Notes: generated by a model not told the origin, from the letters alone. 64,000 nt of DNA from Jongsikchunia kroppenstedtii DSM 45133 (GCF_000380485.1 NZ_AQYG01000043.1:46519-110518); one strand, 5' to 3'; positions 15,362-24,600 are shown, counted from the first letter of the stretch. Numbers and translations are program-made.

Positions 15362-17836
15362 ATGAGATCGACTTCTGTGCGCGCTGGTTCGTCCGCCCAC
15401 CCGGAGCCTGCGCTGCCGGGCCTGGCTCGCGGCAACCTGCGTTCGGACGAGCTGAGCGCTCGTGCCGAGCAGCTCCTCGACGGACTGAACCCGCAGCAGC
15501 GGGCGGCGGTGCTGCACAGCGGCTCACCGCTGCTCATCGTGGCGGGTGCCGGATCGGGCAAGACCGCGGTGCTCACCCGGCGCATCGCCTTCCTGCTGGA
15601 ACAGCGCGATGTGGGACCGGGCGAGATTCTCGCCATCACATTCACCAACAAGGCCGCGGCCGAAATGCGCGAGCGGGTGATCGGGCTGGTCGGTCCGCGC
15701 GGCGCGCGCATGTGGGTGTCGACGTTCCACTCCACCTGCGTGCGCATCCTGCGGGCGCAGGCCGGGCTGATCGAATCGATCAACTCGAACTTCTCGATCT
15801 ACGACTCGGATGATTCGAAGCGGCTGCTCGCGATGATCATCCGCGACCTGGATCTCGACCCGAAGAAGTTCAGCCCGCGCGGCGTCGCGGTGCATATCTC
15901 GAACCTGAAGAACGAGCTGATCGGGCCGGAGCAGGCGAGTGCCGATGCGGAGAACGATTCCGATCAGGCGGCGCAGATTCTGGCGAAGATCTATACGCAG
16001 TATCAGCAGCGGCTGCGGGCCGCCAACGCCTTCGATTTCGACGATCTGATCGGGGAGACCGTCGCTATCCTGCAGGCGCATCCGGAGGTCGCCGAGTACT
16101 ACCGGCGCCGGTTCCGTCATGTGCTTGTCGACGAGTACCAGGACACCAATCACGCTCAGTACGTGCTGGTCCGCGAGCTGGTCGGCACCGACTCGACCGG
16201 CGGCGTCGCCCCGTCCGAACTCTGCGTGGTCGGCGACGCCGACCAGTCGATCTACGCATTCCGCGGAGCGACGATCCGCAACATCGAGGAGTTCGAACGC
16301 GACTTCCCGAACGCCGAAACCATTCTGCTGGAACAGAATTACCGGTCCACGCAGACGATTCTGTCGGCCGCCAACGCCGTCATCGCGCGCAACTCCGGCC
16401 GTCGCGAGAAGAAGCTGTGGACCGATTCCGGCGACGGCGATCTCATCGTCGGCTACGTCGCCGACAGTGATCGGGACGAGGCCGCGTTCATCGCCGGCGA
16501 GATCGAATCGCTGTCCGGCCGTGGCGATTACAACTATGGCGACGTGGCCGTGTTCTACCGCACCAACACGGGATCACGGGCGCTGGAGGACGTGTTCATC
16601 CGGCTCGGCATCCCGTACAAAGTTGTCGGCGGCGTTCGGTTCTACGAGCGCAAAGAGGTTCGTGACGTCGTCGCCTACCTGCGGGTGGTGGCCAACCCCG
16701 ACGACGCGGTCAGCCTGCGGCGCATCCTGAACACTCCGCGGCGGGGGATCGGCGACCGCGCCGAGGCCTGCCTCGCCGTGCACGCCGAGAACCACGGCGT
16801 CAGCTTCTATCAGGCATTGCTGGACGGCGCCGAAGGCAAAGTGGCCCTGCTGAATACGCGGGCGGTGAAGCAGATCGGCGGCTTCGTCGAGCTGATCGAG
16901 GGGCTCCGCAACGACTTCCTGCTCACCCACGGTGCCGACGACATCGCGGTCATCGACTCGGGCACCGAGGCCGGTGACATCGGCGATCTCGTCGACGCGA
17001 TCGTCGGCCGGACCGGCTACCGCGATTCGTTGGAGGATTCCAGCGATCCGCAGGACGGCGCGCGGCTGGACAATCTCAACGAATTGGTTTCGGTAGCAAG
17101 GGAATTCAGCATCGATGCGGCCAAGCTCGTCGCCTCCGGCGAGGTTCCCGATCCCGCCGACGGCGAGCCCGAGCCCGGCTCGCTCGCGGCGTTCCTGGAG
17201 CGGGTGTCGCTGGTCGCCGATGCCGACCAGGTGCCCGACGAAGGAGCGGGCCTGGTCACGCTGATGACCCTGCACACCGCGAAGGGCCTGGAGTTCCCGG
17301 TGGTCTTCGTGACCGGCTGGGAGGACGGCCAGTTCCCGCATCTGCGCGCGCTGGGTGATCCGGCCGAGCTGAGTGAGGAACGCCGCCTGGCGTATGTCGG
17401 GATCACCCGGGCGCGGCGACTGCTGTACCTGACCCGGGCGATGGTGCGCTCGGCCTGGGGTCAGCCCGTGGCGAACCCGGAATCGCGCTTCCTGCAAGAG
17501 ATTCCGCAACATCTGATCGACTGGCGACGCACCGAGCCGCGGCGATCAAGCTGGGGCGACCGGCGCGATTCCGGTCCGCGCGGGGTGTTCGGCGAATCGT
17601 CGTACAGCTCGGGTCGCTCGGAGTCGTTCGGGCGTGGGGCGGCGGCGAGCCGGCCGCGCAACAACCAGGTGCATCTGGAAGTGGGCGATCGGGTGACGCA
17701 TGCCAAGTACGGCATGGGCAAGGTGGTCTCGAAGGAAGGCGCCGGGCCGACGGAGCGGCTCGTGTTCGACTTCGGCGGCGACATCGGCCGCGTCACGCTG
17801 CTGGCGCTCGGCGGACTGCCGGTGGAGAAGCTCTAG
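15362..17836 (+). CDS. pcrA: UvrD1/PcrA superfamily 1A DNA helicase
   Basis: ATP-dependent 3'-5' helicase for nucleotide excision repair, recombination control and replication-fork maintenance. The 824 residues carry every SF1A motif in order: Walker A AGAGSGKT at 61-68, ITFTNKAAAEMRER, DEYQDTNHAQ, VGDADQSIYAFRGA, LEQNYRSTQ, TLHTAKGLEFPVVF and YVGITRARRLLYLT. After a low-complexity Ser/Arg/Gly linker the last 55 residues form the Tudor-like tail (VGDRVTHAKYGMGKVV), which in this family contacts RNA polymerase or, in mycobacteria, Ku. Its stop codon overlaps that of the convergent M23 gene in the four bases CTAG, with no terminator between. Confidence 0.97.
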   Translation: MRSTSVRAGSSAHPEPALPGLARGNLRSDELSARAEQLLDGLNPQQRAAVLHSGSPLLIVAGAGSGKTAVLTRRIAFLLEQRDVGPGEILAITFTNKAAAEMRERVIGLVGPRGARMWVSTFHSTCVRILRAQAGLIESINSNFSIYDSDDSKRLLAMIIRDLDLDPKKFSPRGVAVHISNLKNELIGPEQASADAENDSDQAAQILAKIYTQYQQRLRAANAFDFDDLIGETVAILQAHPEVAEYYRRRFRHVLVDEYQDTNHAQYVLVRELVGTDSTGGVAPSELCVVGDADQSIYAFRGATIRNIEEFERDFPNAETILLEQNYRSTQTILSAANAVIARNSGRREKKLWTDSGDGDLIVGYVADSDRDEAAFIAGEIESLSGRGDYNYGDVAVFYRTNTGSRALEDVFIRLGIPYKVVGGVRFYERKEVRDVVAYLRVVANPDDAVSLRRILNTPRRGIGDRAEACLAVHAENHGVSFYQALLDGAEGKVALLNTRAVKQIGGFVELIEGLRNDFLLTHGADDIAVIDSGTEAGDIGDLVDAIVGRTGYRDSLEDSSDPQDGARLDNLNELVSVAREFSIDAAKLVASGEVPDPADGEPEPGSLAAFLERVSLVADADQVPDEGAGLVTLMTLHTAKGLEFPVVFVTGWEDGQFPHLRALGDPAELSEERRLAYVGITRARRLLYLTRAMVRSAWGQPVANPESRFLQEIPQHLIDWRRTEPRRSSWGDRRDSGPRGVFGESSYSSGRSESFGRGAAASRPRNNQVHLEVGDRVTHAKYGMGKVVSKEGAGPTERLVFDFGGDIGRVTLLALGGLPVEKL

Positions 17837-18777
17837 CCGCCGATGTAGGGGTTGACCTGGACTCCATGCTGGGTCAGCCATGCGGTGGGGTCGGTCTTCA
17901 CGCCGTGGATCCAGACCTCGAAGTGGCAGTGCGCGCCGCTCGACTGCCCGTTGCTGCCGACCAGGCCGATGACCTGTCCGGCAGTGACCTGCTGCCCCTT
18001 GTGCACCAGGACGCCGTTGTCATACATGTGGCCGTACACGGTCTGGGTGGTGCCGTCGAGCGACTTGATGACGATCCAGTCGCCGAATCCCTCGGCCGCA
18101 CCGGCCTCCTCGACGATGCCGTCCTGAGCGGCGTGGATCGGGGTGCCGATGGGGGCGGCCATGTCCATGCCCCAGTGCGCCTCCGGGCGGAAGCCGTACA
18201 GCGAGGTGAACTTGTACTGCCCCTGCGCCACCGGCGACACGTACATCGGCAGCTTGCCGGCATCCTCGGCGGCCTGACGCTCGTCGGCGAACCTTTCACC
18301 CACCGGGAGCCCGGCCAGGTAGTTCGAGGTGTCCGACGGGGCGGCGTTGGCGACGTCACCGGTCTGCGGATCGACCGCGGCGGTCTTCGGGCTGGGGGAC
18401 GAGTGCTGCGAGTGGCCGAGACCGGCGCCCGCCGCGACGGCGGCACCGGCGGCGATCGCGACCATGGCCGCGCGTCCGCGCAGCCCGGAAGGCGGAGCCT
18501 GCAGGCGGTGCTTGGAGCCGGTCCGCGGCGGCCGGGGCCGCGACAGGATCGCGGGGATCTCATCGTCGAAGTCGCTCTCGGCGATGAGGATGTCTTGGGT
18601 GATCTCGTTGCGGGTCGGGAGGTCTCGACTCGGGAGATCGACGCTCGGGTGGCCACTACGGGGGCGGGGCGAGGTGGTGGTCGTCGCCTGGCTCAGCTCG
18701 AGCTCGTATGCGTTGAATTCGTCGAAAGGAATGAGAGTGGTGACGTCCTCGGAGCCGCTTGCGTAGCGTGGCCGCAC
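17833..18777 (-). CDS. Exported M23 (LytM) peptidase-like protein, Rv0950c-like
   Basis: 314-residue envelope protein likely to act on peptidoglycan cross-bridges or stem peptides. A basic, disordered cytoplasmic part of about 115 residues precedes one membrane segment (AAMVAIAAGAAVAAGAGLG). A linker follows, then a C-terminal LytM domain with both zinc motifs intact: HWGMD and HCHFEVW. The start is GTG 18777, 9 nt after a strong AGGAGG; a longer frame to 18816 lacks a better signal. It is divergent from sucC across 300 bp that contain two CRP-type sites. Convergent and stop-overlapping with the helicase gene, as in M. tuberculosis. Confidence 0.88.
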   Translation of the reverse strand: MRPRYASGSEDVTTLIPFDEFNAYELELSQATTTTSPRPRSGHPSVDLPSRDLPTRNEITQDILIAESDFDDEIPAILSRPRPPRTGSKHRLQAPPSGLRGRAAMVAIAAGAAVAAGAGLGHSQHSSPSPKTAAVDPQTGDVANAAPSDTSNYLAGLPVGERFADERQAAEDAGKLPMYVSPVAQGQYKFTSLYGFRPEAHWGMDMAAPIGTPIHAAQDGIVEEAGAAEGFGDWIVIKSLDGTTQTVYGHMYDNGVLVHKGQQVTAGQVIGLVGSNGQSSGAHCHFEVWIHGVKTDPTAWLTQHGVQVNPYIGG

Positions 18778-18856
18778 AGGCACGCACCTCCTTGGTCCCG
18801 ACATCCGGCTGGCCACCTTGCCGTGACCGGACCGTTATATTTCGACAGCCTTAGCG

Positions 18857-18886
18857 ACGGTAGACCAGGCGCTCGGTGCTATGCAA
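18857..18886 (-). promoter_or_regulatory. Candidate promoter of the M23 gene
   Basis: Minus-strand TTGCAT and TACCGT are separated by 18 nt. An AT-rich TATAAC at 18834-18839 is an alternative -10. This places the CRP-type sites about 68 and 92 bp upstream of the expected start point. Confidence 0.4.
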
Positions 18887-18910
18887 GGAGGCGGCCGGTA
18901 AATTGGGCGA

Positions 18911-18926
18911 TGTGAGTCGCTTCACA
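18911..18926. promoter_or_regulatory. CRP/GlxR-type binding site 1
   Basis: TGTGAGTCGCTTCACA matches the TGTGA-N6-TCACA consensus exactly. It lies in the divergent gap between the M23 peptidase and sucC genes. Confidence 0.65.
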
Positions 18927-18934
18927 AGTGGTTT

Positions 18935-18950
18935 CGTGAGACGGTTCACA
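18935..18950. promoter_or_regulatory. CRP/GlxR-type binding site 2
   Basis: CGTGAGACGGTTCACA matches all but the first base of the same consensus. Its centre is 24 bp from that of site 1, so two dimers could sit side by side. Confidence 0.6.
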
Positions 18951-18986
18951 TGGTGGAGGTGATCTGCTCCACATCACCCAGGTCTC

Positions 18987-19018
18987 TTGACCGAGCGCTT
19001 GTGCAAGAGGTCTACAGT
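18987..19018 (+). promoter_or_regulatory. Weak candidate promoter of sucC
   Basis: TTGACC and TACAGT are spaced by 20 nt, longer than ideal; the leader to the sucC ATG would be about 53 nt. The -10 element is more convincing than the -35. Confidence 0.35.
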
Positions 19019-19077
19019 CAACTCCGGCCCACGGATGTATCCCTATCTGTGGGTAAAACTACGAGATGGTGAGCTGA

Positions 19078-20241
19078 ATGGATCTCTTCGAATATCAGGC
19101 GAAGGAACTGTTCGCCAAGCACGGAGTTCCCACTACCCCTGGGCGGGTCACTGACTCTGCTGCCGATGCACGCGCGATCGCCGAAGAAATCGGCAAGCCC
19201 GTGATGATCAAGGCACAAGTCAAGGTCGGTGGGCGCGGCAAGGCGGGCGGCGTCAAGTTCGCCCCGACTCCGGACGACGCACAGTCCCACGCAGAAAACA
19301 TCCTCGGCCTTGATATCAAGGGCCATATTGTCAAGAAGCTGCTGGTCGCCGAGGCCAGCGACATCGCGGAGGAGTACTACATCTCCTTCCTGCTCGATCG
19401 CACCAACCGCACCTACCTGGCCATGTGCTCGGTCGAGGGTGGCATGGAGATCGAAGAGGTCGCCGCGACCAAGCCGGATCGGCTCGCCAAGGTGCCGGTC
19501 GACGCCGTGAAGGGTGTCGATCTCGCCACCGCGCGCAGCATCGCCGAGCAGGGCCACCTGCCCGCCGAGGTGCTCGACGCCGCGGCGGTCACCATCCAGA
19601 AACTCTGGGACGTCTTCGTCAACGAGGATGCGCTGCTGGTGGAGGTCAACCCGCTGGTGCGCACGCCGGACGATCAGATCCTGGCCCTCGACGGCAAGGT
19701 CACCCTGGACGCGAACGCCGACTTCCGGCAGCCCGGTCACGCCGAGTTCGAGGACAAGGACGCGACCGACCCGCTGGAGCTCAAGGCCAAGGAACACGAC
19801 CTCAACTACGTCAAGCTCGACGGTCAGGTCGGCGTCATCGGTAACGGTGCCGGTCTGGTCATGTCGACCCTGGACGTCGTCGCGTACGCCGGTGAGAACC
19901 ACGGCGGCGTGAAGCCGGCCAACTTCCTGGACATCGGCGGCGGTGCGTCGGCCGAGGTCATGGCGGCCGGTCTGGACGTCATCCTGGGCGACGCCCAGGT
20001 CAAGAGCGTGTTCGTCAACGTGTTCGGTGGCATCACCGCATGTGACGCCGTCGCCAACGGCATCGTCGGCGCCCTGGACAAGCTGGGCGACTCGGCGAAC
20101 AAGCCGCTGGTCGTTCGCCTGGACGGCAACAAGGTTGAAGAGGGCCGCAAGATCCTCAACGACGCCAACCATCCGCTGGTCACCCTCGCGGAGACCATGG
20201 ACGCCGGCGCCGACAAGGCCGCCGAACTGGCGAACAAGTAA
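19078..20241 (+). CDS. sucC: Succinyl-CoA synthetase beta subunit
   Basis: Nucleotide-binding beta subunit of the TCA-cycle enzyme that converts succinyl-CoA to succinate with formation of ATP or GTP. The 387 residues begin with [12 protein letters not shown] and contain the ATP-grasp fold ([16 protein letters not shown] around 45-60), the acidic metal-binding part ([11 protein letters not shown]) and the C-terminal CoA-ligase domain ([24 protein letters not shown]). The start is the ATG after GGTGAG. sucD follows after 12 bp, so one transcript makes the alpha-beta complex. The upstream gap carries two CRP-type sites that may link expression to cAMP signalling. Confidence 0.98.
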   Translation: MDLFEYQAKELFAKHGVPTTPGRVTDSAADARAIAEEIGKPVMIKAQVKVGGRGKAGGVKFAPTPDDAQSHAENILGLDIKGHIVKKLLVAEASDIAEEYYISFLLDRTNRTYLAMCSVEGGMEIEEVAATKPDRLAKVPVDAVKGVDLATARSIAEQGHLPAEVLDAAAVTIQKLWDVFVNEDALLVEVNPLVRTPDDQILALDGKVTLDANADFRQPGHAEFEDKDATDPLELKAKEHDLNYVKLDGQVGVIGNGAGLVMSTLDVVAYAGENHGGVKPANFLDIGGGASAEVMAAGLDVILGDAQVKSVFVNVFGGITACDAVANGIVGALDKLGDSANKPLVVRLDGNKVEEGRKILNDANHPLVTLAETMDAGADKAAELANK

Positions 20242-20253
20242 GGGGCCCAAGAC

Positions 20254-21156
20254 ATGTCGATCTTTCTGAACAAGAGCAACAAGGTCATCGTCCAGGGCAT
20301 CACCGGCGGTGAGGGCACCAAGCACACCGCGCTGATGCTCAAGGCGGGCACCAATGTCGTCGGCGGCGTCAACGCACGCAAGGCCGGCACCACCGTGTCG
20401 CACGTCGACGCCGACGGCAACGCCGTCGAGCTGCCGGTGTTCGCGTCGGTCGCCGAGGCCATGGAGAAGACCGGGGCCGACACCTCGATCGCCTTCGTGC
20501 CGCCGGCCTTCTCGAAGGACGCCATCATCGAGGCCATCGACGCGGAGATCCCGCTGCTCGTGGTCATCACCGAGGGCATCCCGGTGCAGGACAGCGCCTA
20601 CGCGTGGGCCTACAACGTCGATAAGGGCAACAAGACCCGCATCATCGGGCCGAACTGCCCCGGCATCATCACCCCGGGTGAGTCGCTGGTCGGCATCACG
20701 CCGGCCAACATCACCGGCGCCGGTCCGGTCGGCCTGGTCTCCAAGTCGGGCACCCTGACCTACCAGATGATGTACGAGCTGCGGGACTTCGGTTTCTCCA
20801 CCGCCATCGGCATCGGCGGCGACCCGGTCATCGGCACCACTCACATCGACGCCATCGAGGCGTTCGAGAAGGACCCGGAGACCAAGGTCATCGTGATGAT
20901 CGGTGAGATCGGCGGCGACGCCGAGGAGCGTGCCGCCGACTACATCAAGGCCAACGTCACCAAGCCGGTCGTCGGCTACGTCGCGGGATTCACTGCGCCG
21001 GAAGGCAAGACGATGGGTCACGCGGGCGCGATCGTGTCGGGCAGCTCCGGCACCGCGCAGGCGAAGAAGGAGGCCCTCGAGGCCGCCGGCGTGAAGGTCG
21101 GCAAGACGCCGTCCGAGACCGCCGCGCTGGCTCGCGAGCTCCTGCAGTCGCTGTAG
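20254..21156 (+). CDS. sucD: Succinyl-CoA synthetase alpha subunit
   Basis: Alpha subunit that binds CoA and carries the phosphohistidine intermediate. The 300 residues have the Rossmann CoA-binding domain at the start ([13 protein letters not shown]), the signature [14 protein letters not shown] near 130-143, and the active-site His at about 256 in [14 protein letters not shown]. Full length and normal in every motif. Transcription probably ends at the 17-bp-stem hairpin just downstream. Confidence 0.98.
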   Translation: MSIFLNKSNKVIVQGITGGEGTKHTALMLKAGTNVVGGVNARKAGTTVSHVDADGNAVELPVFASVAEAMEKTGADTSIAFVPPAFSKDAIIEAIDAEIPLLVVITEGIPVQDSAYAWAYNVDKGNKTRIIGPNCPGIITPGESLVGITPANITGAGPVGLVSKSGTLTYQMMYELRDFGFSTAIGIGGDPVIGTTHIDAIEAFEKDPETKVIVMIGEIGGDAEERAADYIKANVTKPVVGYVAGFTAPEGKTMGHAGAIVSGSSGTAQAKKEALEAAGVKVGKTPSETAALARELLQSL

Positions 21157-21170
21157 TACAAGCGAATGAC

Positions 21171-21207
21171 GTTCGGCCCCATACCTGCTGCAGGTATGGG
21201 GCCGAAC
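21171..21207. terminator. Strong hairpin terminator after sucD
   Basis: A perfect 17-bp stem (left arm starts GTTCGGCCCC, right arm ends GGGGCCGAAC) around the 3-nt loop CTG begins 15 nt after the sucD stop. No T-run follows; the form is the I-shaped terminator usual in high-GC actinobacteria. Confidence 0.8.
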
Positions 21208-21260
21208 TCGCTTCCTGCGTGACATGATGTCCGAATGCCATCGCCACCCGCAGGAGAATC

Positions 21261-21974
21261 ATGAGCACGCCACCCGGACAGCCAGGTCCGAATCAGCCCG
21301 GACAGCCGGATCCGAATCAGCCCGAGCAGACCGGCCAGTTCCAGCCGACGACCCCGGTGTCGCCGGGCTTCGGCCAGCCCGGGACGCCGCCGTTCGACCC
21401 GGCCGCCGCAGGGCCGCCGTCGGGGCAGTTCGCCGCGGCTCCGTCGGGTCAGTTCCCCGTCCCGCCGTCGGGGCAGTTCCCGCAGCCGGGGCCCTACTGG
21501 GGCCCACCGCCACCGCCGGGTGTCATCAAGCGACTGGGCGTTCCCAACGTGTTCGCCCTGCTCGCGTCCGTCGCCGGGATCATCACCTTCTTCATGGGTT
21601 TCGTGTCCTGGGTGACGATCGATGAATCGCTGGAGCACAAGGCGGAGAACTGGGCCGACGACCAGGGCTCCAAGCTCGGCATCCCCGGTTTCTTCTCGGT
21701 GAACATGGTGCTCAACCCCGGCTACTTCTTCCTGCTGCTGGGTGCCTGCGCGGTCGCCGCCGCGCTGGTGGTCGTGCCGGCCTACCGCCGGTTCCTGCCG
21801 CTCGTCGCCGTGTTCACGGCCCTCGGCTACCTGGGACTGTTCGCGTCCGCGGTGGTGCTGCCGTCGTTCATCAGTCTCGGTGCGGGGGCGATCGTCGCGC
21901 TGATCCTGGGCGCGTTCCAGCTGGCGCTGACGTTGGCCGGGGCGGTGATCGCCGGGCTGCGGACCGGCGCCTGA
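21261..21974 (+). CDS. Pro/Gln-rich four-helix membrane protein
   Basis: 237 residues: a disordered, Pro/Gly/Gln-rich N-terminal tail of about 85 residues with repeated PSGQFP units, then four membrane helices (about 93-115, 150-172, 175-198 and 202-230). AGGAGA precedes the ATG. The plan, a repetitive cytoplasmic tail plus a four-helix core, is like that of the Rv0954-type protein encoded at 46437, and the two may be distant relatives (DUF5336-like). No catalytic motif is seen. It follows the sucD terminator and probably has its own promoter. Confidence 0.7.
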   Translation: MSTPPGQPGPNQPGQPDPNQPEQTGQFQPTTPVSPGFGQPGTPPFDPAAAGPPSGQFAAAPSGQFPVPPSGQFPQPGPYWGPPPPPGVIKRLGVPNVFALLASVAGIITFFMGFVSWVTIDESLEHKAENWADDQGSKLGIPGFFSVNMVLNPGYFFLLLGACAVAAALVVVPAYRRFLPLVAVFTALGYLGLFASAVVLPSFISLGAGAIVALILGAFQLALTLAGAVIAGLRTGA

Positions 21975-22021
21975 TCGCCGCCGACTTGGGCAATCCGCCG
22001 GTGGCTCGCGGGATCGGTGGT

Positions 22022-22027
22022 TACCGT
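22022..22027 (+). promoter_or_regulatory. TACCGT -10 hexamer
   Basis: Ends 8 nt before the ATG at 22036; the intervening bases include GGGAAG, so either a leaderless or a very short leader mRNA is possible. Confidence 0.35.
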
Positions 22028-22035
22028 CGGGAAGC

Positions 22036-22422
22036 ATGAGTACAACAACGACTGCCCATGCTCACAAACGACGCCGCACCCTGTGGCTGATGACGATCGT
22101 CGGATTCGTGGTTCCGAACGCGATGTTCGGAAAGTTCTTTTTGGACAACGGATTCGGCAAGGCCAGCTGGAAGAAGCTGGGATCGGAGGCGGTCGGGACG
22201 ATCCCGTCGGCCGCGATCCTGGCGGACGCCGGCCTGACCGCGCACACCTTCATCACCTGGGCCTCCTGGGATGCCCACCAGCACAAGGTCCGCGGCTGGT
22301 GGCTGGTCTACCCGGCGACCTACCTCGTCGGCATCTGTTTCGGAGCCCCGCTGTATCTGCTGATGCGGGAGTACAAGCTCGGCGATGCCGCACCGGTGAC
22401 AGCGCTGCCGTCGGCCGCGTGA
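22036..22422 (+). CDS. DUF2834-like small membrane protein
   Basis: 128 residues with three or four membrane helices. The family-like features are an early FVVPNAMFGKFFLDNGFG segment, an IPSAAILADAGLTAHTF core where Asp sits in a helix, and the ending VGICFGAPLYLLMRE, which matches the terminal pattern of DUF2834 proteins. Function of the family is not established; some members are annotated near terpene or redox genes. It is followed at 22479 by a TetR gene with its own leaderless promoter. Confidence 0.65.
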   Translation: MSTTTTAHAHKRRRTLWLMTIVGFVVPNAMFGKFFLDNGFGKASWKKLGSEAVGTIPSAAILADAGLTAHTFITWASWDAHQHKVRGWWLVYPATYLVGICFGAPLYLLMREYKLGDAAPVTALPSAA

Positions 22423-22466
22423 TCGGCGACCCGACCCGGTGCTTCGCGCAGCGGGTCGGGCCCGGC

Positions 22467-22472
22467 TAGGTT
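22467..22472 (+). promoter_or_regulatory. TAGGTT -10 hexamer
   Basis: Ends exactly 6 nt before the ATG at 22479 of the TetR gene. Confidence 0.5.
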
Positions 22473-22478
22473 GGATCG

Positions 22479-23084
22479 ATGACCGACACCCCCGAGTCGC
22501 CGGACGCGACCGATCACGGTACGGCCCGGGACCGCGCGAAGGCGGTGCGTCGGCAGCAATTGCTCGATGCGGCAGCGCGATTGATGGCGCAGCGCGGCTA
22601 CGCCGGGGTACGCCTGGAAGACATCGGCGCGGCCGTCGGGGTCAGCGGCCCGGCCATGTATCGCCATTTCGCCGGCAAGCACGATGTTCTCGCACAGATG
22701 CTGGTGGGTATCTCGCAGCGACTGTTCGACGGCGGCGAGGCCGTCGTCGACGAGGCGACGGACCTGCGCGCGGCGCTGTCCGGACTGATCGACTTCCACG
22801 TCGACTTCGTGCTGACCGAGCCGGATCTGATCCGGGTGCAGGATCGCGACTTGTCCTCCCTGGATGACACGGCGCGGCACCAGGTGCGTAGTCTGCAACG
22901 ACGATATGTCGAGCTGTGGACGGACATCCTTGTGGGACTGAATGATTCGATGGAGCCGGTGGAGGCGCGCGCCCGCGCCCACGCCGTGTTCGGACTGTTG
23001 AACTCGGCGCCGCGGCTGCCTGATCTGCCGCCGCGCGAGCTGCGGTCGCTGCTGACGCAGATGGCGAACGGTGCCCTCGCGTGA
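22479..23084 (+). CDS. TetR-family regulator
   Basis: 201-residue repressor: helix-turn-helix at about 25-70 (ARLMAQRGYAGVRLEDIGAAVGVSG, then PAMYRHFAGKHDVL), followed by a helical ligand domain with the stretch LIRVQDRDLSSL. That stretch is typical of actinobacterial TetR proteins that sense acyl-CoA or control branched-chain and fatty-acid catabolism. It may therefore act on the leucine operon 14 kb away, which has a TetR-like palindrome but no TetR gene beside it; this is inference. Thirteen bp downstream begins the beta-propeller protein, so the two are likely one operon. Confidence 0.88.
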   Translation: MTDTPESPDATDHGTARDRAKAVRRQQLLDAAARLMAQRGYAGVRLEDIGAAVGVSGPAMYRHFAGKHDVLAQMLVGISQRLFDGGEAVVDEATDLRAALSGLIDFHVDFVLTEPDLIRVQDRDLSSLDDTARHQVRSLQRRYVELWTDILVGLNDSMEPVEARARAHAVFGLLNSAPRLPDLPPRELRSLLTQMANGALA

Positions 23085-23097
23085 CGGAGGCGCTGTC

Positions 23098-24534
23098 GTG
23101 AGGGTGCGGGCCGGCCTGCTGGCGGCCGCCGTCGCCGCGCTGATCGCGGTCGTGGTCGTGGTGCTGGTGATCACGCTGCAGTCGCCCGCGCTGCACGCGC
23201 GGGCGGACACCGCTCCTGCCGTGCCCGTCGGCGGCACCTATGTCCCGTCGCTGGCGAACCGCCCGTCGGCGAAATGGACCAAGACCACCGCCGAATTGTT
23301 CGGCAAGCAGGTCGCCGCGACGCCGGGCACGCTGTCGGTGGCCGGCAGCGATCCGCCGACGATCGTCGTGAGCTATGTGCAGCCCGGCCACAGCTATGTC
23401 ATGGCGGCCGACGCCGCGACCGGCCAGGCGCGGTGGACCAAGCCGACCGAGATCACCGGCGTCGAAGGATGCGACTTCAGCCAGCTCGGCGAACTGATGT
23501 GTTACAGCCCTCGGCTGCAGGCGCCGAACCCCGACCCGACCGGCGTCGACGTGTCGATGGTGCGGCGGCACGACGGGTCGATCGCGAAGGCGTTCTCGTT
23601 GGCCGGCAACGGAAAAGTCACCGAGAGCGCGGTCGGAGACGGCTTCGTGTTCACCTTCTCGGGCCCGACCGCAAGCACCTATGTGTCGGTCAGCTCGACC
23701 GGTGCGACGCACTGGTCGACCACTGGTGTCGGTGGCAAGGAAGAACGGATGGCGTACTCGCCGATCACCGATCTCGTCGCCATCCGGCTCGACGCGAAGA
23801 CGTCCACCGTGCTGTCGCAGCGTCGGAACGGGCGGATCTTCACCGCTTCCAACGAGGGTGCGCCCGGATACGGCGGCGACGACGATATCGCGTTGAACGC
23901 CTTCGGATTCAGCGTGAACGAGCCCAGCGGCCTCGGCGTCTACGACCGCGACGCGCGACGGGTCGGTTCGGTGGCCGGGGCGGCGAACCTGGTCGCCAGC
24001 GACCTGCACTCCGGCTCGGCGTTGAGCGGCGCCACGACATGTCCGCGAGTTCCGTTCGTGGAGATGGACTACAGCGGTCGCGGCCAGCTGATGGGCGAGG
24101 TGGGGGTCGCCGACGCGACGAATGGCAAAGTGCTGTGGCAGAATTCGCGCTCCGGATTTCCGCTGGACATGACCTGCGTGGGGACGTATGCGGTCACGAC
24201 CGGGATGCGTTCGCTGACCGACACGCGACTGGTGATCACCAACTACGACCTGGAATCGGGCCGGCAGGAGTCGACCTACGAATTCCCGACGGTCGGTGTC
24301 ATCGCCGCGGGATTCGATGCGGAGGGCAACGCGACCTATGCGTCGGCGGTCGAGGGATCGGAGAAGGCGATCGCGGCCGCCAGTTACAACCTGGGGACCG
24401 GAACGCAGCAGTGGCAGATGACGCTCAGCGACGTGTACTGGAGTCCGACGCTGGGCAATTCGTTCTGGAGCACGACCGCCGGCTTCTTCTATGTGGGCAC
24501 CAACTCGAGTCTGGTGCGGCTCGCCGGCGCCTGA
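23098..24534 (+). CDS. Membrane-anchored beta-propeller (PQQ-like) protein
   Basis: 478 residues. An N-terminal membrane anchor (about 3-25, Ala/Val-rich) is followed by an extracytoplasmic region whose repeated blades (e.g. MAADAATGQARWTKP and GVADATNGKVLWQNS) have the W-x-x/ATGx(V/A)xW pattern of PQQ-type beta-propellers. Three cysteines lie in the exterior. No PQQ-binding residues or enzymatic partner are evident, so a scaffold or binding role is more likely than a dehydrogenase. The start is GTG 23098, with GGAGG 7 nt upstream; an earlier GTG inside the TetR gene is less likely. Co-transcribed with the TetR gene. Confidence 0.75.
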   Translation: MRVRAGLLAAAVAALIAVVVVVLVITLQSPALHARADTAPAVPVGGTYVPSLANRPSAKWTKTTAELFGKQVAATPGTLSVAGSDPPTIVVSYVQPGHSYVMAADAATGQARWTKPTEITGVEGCDFSQLGELMCYSPRLQAPNPDPTGVDVSMVRRHDGSIAKAFSLAGNGKVTESAVGDGFVFTFSGPTASTYVSVSSTGATHWSTTGVGGKEERMAYSPITDLVAIRLDAKTSTVLSQRRNGRIFTASNEGAPGYGGDDDIALNAFGFSVNEPSGLGVYDRDARRVGSVAGAANLVASDLHSGSALSGATTCPRVPFVEMDYSGRGQLMGEVGVADATNGKVLWQNSRSGFPLDMTCVGTYAVTTGMRSLTDTRLVITNYDLESGRQESTYEFPTVGVIAAGFDAEGNATYASAVEGSEKAIAAASYNLGTGTQQWQMTLSDVYWSPTLGNSFWSTTAGFFYVGTNSSLVRLAGA

Positions 24535-24549
24535 CGGCGCAAAGGGCAA

Positions 24550-24587
24550 CGCCGCCTGCGCATCTCGGGGATGATACGCAGACGGCG
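24550..24587. terminator. Bidirectional hairpin in convergent gap
   Basis: CGCCGCCTGCG pairs with CGCAGACGGCG (one mismatch) around a 16-nt loop, between the convergent beta-propeller and DUF4189 genes. Confidence 0.6.
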
Positions 24588-24600
24588 TCTCGCCTGATGG

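Noticed and set aside
19018-21225. A 735-codon open frame antisense to sucC-sucD
   Set aside because: It mirrors two textbook genes; open antisense frames of this size are expected from the third-position G/C bias. No ribosome-binding site or recognisable domain.
22642-24549. A 635-codon open frame antisense to the TetR and beta-propeller genes
   Set aside because: Same G/C-bias artefact; Arg/Gly-rich translation without any motif, while the sense strand has a clear HTH and a membrane-anchored propeller.
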